Shown: positions 6,612-9,348 of the stretch, piece after piece
How positions within the stretch are numbered: the first letter of the stretch is position 1
Layout of the letters: each line of letters begins with the position of its first letter
Source: UBA1413 sp964472165
GTDB taxonomy: Bacteria; Bacteroidota; Bacteroidia; Bacteroidales; Prolixibacteraceae
Direction: 5' to 3'
DNA length: 9,348 nucleotides
Assembly: GCA_964472165.1 (NCBI GenBank)
Contig: CAYYJE010000115.1
Span: 1-9,348, forward strand
The notes under the pieces: model-generated
Told to the model about the DNA's origin: nothing
What the model saw: only the letters and a program-made list of their open reading frames with translations
Database searches by the model: none
Position numbers and translations under genes: made by a program

Positions 6612-7313
6612 GAAAATCCGGTTGTAGTGATTCTCCAGGTGCCTTCGCATGGCTTTGCGGAAACTCCCTGCATCCCGCTCGCGGAGGATTTCCACCAGTC
6701 CCCTGTGTGAAACATACTTCTTTTTTGCAATGGGTTTGTTGATCAGCCCACTAGAGTAAACATAGTTGAATACTGGCAGCAACAATTTCTGAAAGCCTTT
6801 AAGGGTTTCGTTGCCTGTTATCTCATAAAGTTTGCCGTGAAAAAGAACTTCGTAATCCACGTCGAAAATGGTATCAGGGGAAGGAGAAAGTTCATTCTGA
6901 ACGATTTCCGCCAATTCTTCAAGATCGTTGTCGGTGACTCTTTTCACCACCAGATCTGCCATGCCAACTTCCAGCACCAGTCGCAACTCAAAGGCATCTT
7001 TCAGCGACTGCTGGTCCAGGATGTTGGGGATCATCGATTTCTGAAGGATATGGGGGAGGTCAGGACTTTTAATGAGGGTTCCCTTGTGTTTGATCGACTC
7101 GATCAGCCCCATTGTTTTCAGCCTGTTGAGTGATTCACGGATAACGGTACGGCTGACGCCCATCGCCTGCGCAAGTTCAATTTCCCTGGGAATTACGTCA
7201 CCGGGACTCAATTCTTTTTTGATGAAAAAGTCGATCAGGTTCATTTCAACCTTGTCGACCAGGGTGCGGGTGTCGATCGCTTGAATATCTGTTATTAAGT
7301 CTTCCTGGTTCAT
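6594..7313 (-). CDS. FadR-type GntR/FCD transcriptional regulator
   Basis: This is a complete 239-residue DNA-binding regulator. Residues about 19-82 are a GntR winged helix-turn-helix: LSPGDVIPREIELAQAMGVS (35-54), then RTVIRESLNRLKTMGLIES (55-73) and the wing HKGTLIKSP (76-84). Residues about 103-230 are the all-helical FCD effector domain. Its metal site is recognisable by spacing: Glu155, His159, His203 and His225. In family members the first ligand is usually Asp, so Glu155 is a variation. FCD regulators commonly sense small carboxylates, sugar acids or similar metabolites. It is divergent from a SusC-like transporter across a 302-base spacer, the position expected for a local regulator of that locus, and a -7 element at 7348-7355 would drive it. 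A 13-base inverted repeat at 7373-7385 could be its own operator. The effector is unknown. Confidence 0.93.
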   Translation of the reverse strand: MNQEDLITDIQAIDTRTLVDKVEMNLIDFFIKKELSPGDVIPREIELAQAMGVSRTVIRESLNRLKTMGLIESIKHKGTLIKSPDLPHILQKSMIPNILDQQSLKDAFELRLVLEVGMADLVVKRVTDNDLEELAEIVQNELSPSPDTIFDVDYEVLFHGKLYEITGNETLKGFQKLLLPVFNYVYSSGLINKPIAKKKYVSHRGLVEILRERDAGSFRKAMRRHLENHYNRIFSEGMA

Positions 7314-7347
7314 TGTTTTCAGTGTTTATTCAGAAGTAAAAGCAGTA

Positions 7348-7355
7348 CAAATATA
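7348..7355 (-). promoter_or_regulatory. Candidate -7 element of the FCD regulator gene
   Basis: On the minus strand the bases are TATATTTG, a full match to TAnnTTTG. The predicted start of transcription is near 7341, leaving a leader of about 28 bases before the ATG at 7313. No clear TTTG lies 18-21 bases upstream. The corresponding region is instead occupied by the inverted repeat at 7373-7385. Confidence 0.45.
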
Positions 7356-7372
7356 AGAAAAAACATCATTCA

Positions 7373-7385
7373 TATGTACAACATA
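7373..7385. promoter_or_regulatory. Inverted repeat TATGT-ACA-ACATA, candidate operator
   Basis: The two five-base arms are perfectly complementary around a three-base centre. The site lies 18 bases upstream of the regulator's -7 element, where the -33 contact should be, so a bound repressor could shut off its own gene. Operators of FCD regulators are typically short palindromes of this size. The link to this regulator is inferred from position. Confidence 0.35.
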
Positions 7386-7526
7386 AAACAAATATTTGCG
7401 ACAAGTTTTCATGCTTTACTCCTGTTTTGTCAGCCAACGGATTCATAAGTAAGGAAATGGGGATATCGAATTACACAGGTATGACAAAAATCATATAAAA
7501 AGGTTTAAAAAAATCTGAGAAAAATT

Positions 7527-7557
7527 TTTGTAAATGTAAATGAACCCATTATTTTTG
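7527..7557 (+). promoter_or_regulatory. Bacteroidetes-type promoter of the SusC-like gene
   Basis: TTTG (7527-7530), a 19-base spacer and TATTTTTG (7550-7557) match the Bacteroidetes consensus TTTG-N19-TAnnTTTG exactly. Transcription should begin near 7564, giving a leader of about 52 A/T-rich bases to the ATG at 7616. This is the strongest promoter match in the window. Confidence 0.7.
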
Positions 7558-7615
7558 TCGCATTAAGTAATACATAAAAACAATTTAGAACATTTTAACA
7601 ATTAATTCAAATGCT

Positions 7616-9348
7616 ATGAACAGAGTTTTTGTATTGAAGCCGCTACTCCTGGTATTGGCAGTTCTGCTGTCATTCGGGCAGGCTTTTGCCCAAAAGACGG
7701 TAACCGGAACTGTGACCGATGCTCGCGACGGATCCACACTGCCTGGTGTGAACATCGTGGTGGCTGGCACGACCATCGGCACAATTACCGACCTGGACGG
7801 TAATTTTACATTGGCGATCCCAGCTGATGCCAGACAGCTGATATTCTCTATGATGGGTTATTCAGCCCAAACGCTCCCCATCGGGGAAAATACGGTGTTT
7901 AATGTGGCCTTGTCGGAAGACACCAAATCCATTGATGAGGTGGTGGTGGTTGGTTACGGTACCCAAAAGAGAAGCACCATTACGGGATCTGTTGCAAAAA
8001 TGGATGCACGGCTTTTGGAAACCGGGGTCCGTTCCAATCCCGCCCAGGCACTGGCAGGCTCGATTCCCGGGTTGAGGGTGGCTACCACCACGGGTAGGCC
8101 CGGTTCTCTGCCGGTGATTGTGCTCCGCGGAGGTACCAATTTTGACGGAAGCGGAAGTCCCCTGATCATTATGGACGGACAAGTCCGCGGATCGATGAGC
8201 GATATCAATCCGGAAGAAATTGCCAGTATTGAAGTCCTCAAAGATGCTTCGGCCACCGCCATTTATGGGGCGAGGGCCAACAACGGGGTGATCCTGATCA
8301 CCTCCAAGAGGGGTAAAGCAGGGGCTGCCCAGGTCAACGTGAAGGTCAAAAGGGGAGTCAATTATTTAAATGTACCCTATGAGTTTGAAGATGCAGCCGG
8401 TTATATCAAATGGGCCCGGCTCGGTGCCGAACAAGCGATTTTGAATGGTACCCTTGGCGCCAGCAATGTGGCAGGCGTGGGTCCGCGCGGTACCGGCAAC
8501 CAGTATAAAGACGCCCAGGGGAATATCCTGGACGGGAATTACAACTCCACCGCGATCTGGAGTGTGATGCGTCTGAATGATACCAACAGGGAATTATTGG
8601 ATCAACCCGGCTGGCAACAAATGAAAGACCCCATCAAGACCAATGCAACAGGTAACTATGATCCCAACGGGACCTATTACGACCTGATTTACAAGGATTT
8701 TAACTATGGTGACTACGGTTTGAACAAAACCGCCATTACACAGGATTATAACGTGAGTGTGACCGGGGGAAATGACCGGGGCAAGTATTTCAGTAACATT
8801 GGCTATTACGATGAAGGCGGTTTGTCTTTGGCTACTTTTTATAACAGGCTCAACTTTGCCTTTAACGGGGACTATAAAGTCAACGAATGGCTGACTTCGG
8901 AAAGCGGAGTCCAGTTTGCCCGGGCCAGATGGAGAGATGAATCCCTGACGAATGGCGAATCCAATTATTGGGCCCGAATGCTTTCGGCGCCTCCGACTTT
9001 GCGGGGCACCAATGCGAATGGGGAGTGGATTCTTGGCCGTGATGCCAGTGACGGAAATCCGGCTTTCAACATTGACAAATACAAACGGAATAACCAATCC
9101 GATAAATTTACGCTGAACCAGGCGATCAGGGCTGATCTGTTTAAAAATTTCTATGTCAGGCTTAGTGCCATCCTGATGTATGATGAGTCCTTCCAGGAAG
9201 CTTTCAATAAAGATTTCCGTACCGGAATCATGAGTTATACCAATCCGAATACGGGCTGGAACAGGACCAGAAGCACCTCGGCAGAATTTGGCCGCGTAAC
9301 CAGGCAAACCTACAATGCCATCGCCAATTACTCATTTGATTTTCTGGG
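7616..9348 (+). CDS. SusC/RagA-family TonB-dependent outer-membrane transporter, C-terminus beyond window
   Basis: The frame is open from the ATG at 7616 to the window end (577 codons, no stop); family members are about 1000 residues, so a little over half is visible. Residues 1-25 are a signal peptide ending AFA before Gln26. Residues 26 to about 102 are a carboxypeptidase-regulatory-like (CarboxypepD_reg) domain: VTGTVTDARDGSTLPGVNI (29-47), GTITDLDGNFTLAIP (55-69). The SusC TonB-box/signature region is SIDEVVVVGYGTQKRSTITG (105-124). The plug carries VLRGG (169-173), SPLIIMDGQV (181-190) and EVLKDASATAIYGARANNGV (206-225) with ILITSKRG following; the beta-barrel begins after about 235. These proteins import oligosaccharides or other large nutrients with a SusD lipoprotein partner, expected just downstream. 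No STN domain precedes the regulatory-like domain, so signalling to an anti-sigma factor is not indicated. An upstream ATG at 7611 meets a stop after two codons, which fixes the start at 7616. The substrate cannot be told from this part. Confidence 0.95.
   Translation, partial: MNRVFVLKPLLLVLAVLLSFGQAFAQKTVTGTVTDARDGSTLPGVNIVVAGTTIGTITDLDGNFTLAIPADARQLIFSMMGYSAQTLPIGENTVFNVALSEDTKSIDEVVVVGYGTQKRSTITGSVAKMDARLLETGVRSNPAQALAGSIPGLRVATTTGRPGSLPVIVLRGGTNFDGSGSPLIIMDGQVRGSMSDINPEEIASIEVLKDASATAIYGARANNGVILITSKRGKAGAAQVNVKVKRGVNYLNVPYEFEDAAGYIKWARLGAEQAILNGTLGASNVAGVGPRGTGNQYKDAQGNILDGNYNSTAIWSVMRLNDTNRELLDQPGWQQMKDPIKTNATGNYDPNGTYYDLIYKDFNYGDYGLNKTAITQDYNVSVTGGNDRGKYFSNIGYYDEGGLSLATFYNRLNFAFNGDYKVNEWLTSESGVQFARARWRDESLTNGESNYWARMLSAPPTLRGTNANGEWILGRDASDGNPAFNIDKYKRNNQSDKFTLNQAIRADLFKNFYVRLSAILMYDESFQEAFNKDFRTGIMSYTNPNTGWNRTRSTSAEFGRVTRQTYNAIANYSFDFL

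Larger units (their letters stand above)
7314..7615. other. Divergent regulatory spacer between the FCD regulator and susC
   Basis: This 302-base, A/T-rich stretch has no credible gene on either strand. It contains the -7 element of the regulator gene (7348-7355, minus), the susC promoter (7527-7557, plus), a 13-base inverted repeat (7373-7385), a looser repeat TATGA-N6-TCATA (7480-7495) and four GACAA/TTGTC cores (7400-7404, 7427-7431, 7483-7487, 7555-7559). These are listed separately or discussed as findings. Confidence 0.8.

Noticed and set aside
8594..9307. A 237-codon open frame on the minus strand
   Set aside because: It lies entirely antisense to the SusC-like gene, whose protein is unmistakable. 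It has no recognisable domain and is a shadow frame.

Overview
The window looks like part of a Bacteroidetes (Bacteroidota) chromosome, probably from the order Bacteroidales or a close relative. Three things support this: a SusC/RagA-type TonB-dependent transporter, A/T-rich start regions without recognisable Shine-Dalgarno sequences, and several matches to the Bacteroidetes promoter elements TTTG and TAnnTTTG. The order-level guess is inference. A run of exactly 100 Ns (5068-5167) is a conventional scaffold-gap placeholder, so this is a draft or metagenome-derived scaffold and the order across the gap is less certain than elsewhere.

Left block (1-3078, minus strand). A carbon-starvation-type transporter (CstA family) is followed 61 bases later by a secreted two-domain alpha/beta-hydrolase esterase whose 3' end lies beyond base 1. 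The two may be co-transcribed from a promoter near 3140. One gene imports a small organic acid or peptide-type nutrient, and the other is exported to cleave ester or peptide bonds.

Middle block (3233-5848). A plus-strand pair encodes an exported DUF4056 protein and a DoxX-like membrane protein that overlaps it by 11 bases. The DoxX protein carries a twin-arginine-like segment after its membrane domain and runs into the gap. On the other side of the gap, on the minus strand, lies a YgjP-type zinc metallopeptidase that has lost its last few residues to the gap.

Right block (5898-9348). An unrecognised 237-residue soluble protein (+) meets a FadR-type (GntR/FCD) regulator (-) tail to tail with an 18-base overlap. 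The regulator is divergent from a SusC-like transporter that starts at 7616 and continues past the window end. This is the usual start of a polysaccharide or glycan utilisation locus, with SusD expected just downstream. The 302-base divergent spacer holds the best promoter of the window (TTTG-N19-TATTTTTG before susC), a promoter element for the regulator, and several small inverted repeats that are candidate operators.

I saw no tRNA, rRNA, CRISPR array, insertion sequence, phage gene or convincing intrinsic terminator. Nothing here is clearly a new multi-gene system. The items most worth a second look are the DoxX/Tat-like fusion cut by the gap, the unrecognised 237-residue protein, and the repeated GACAA/TTGTC cores between the regulator and susC.
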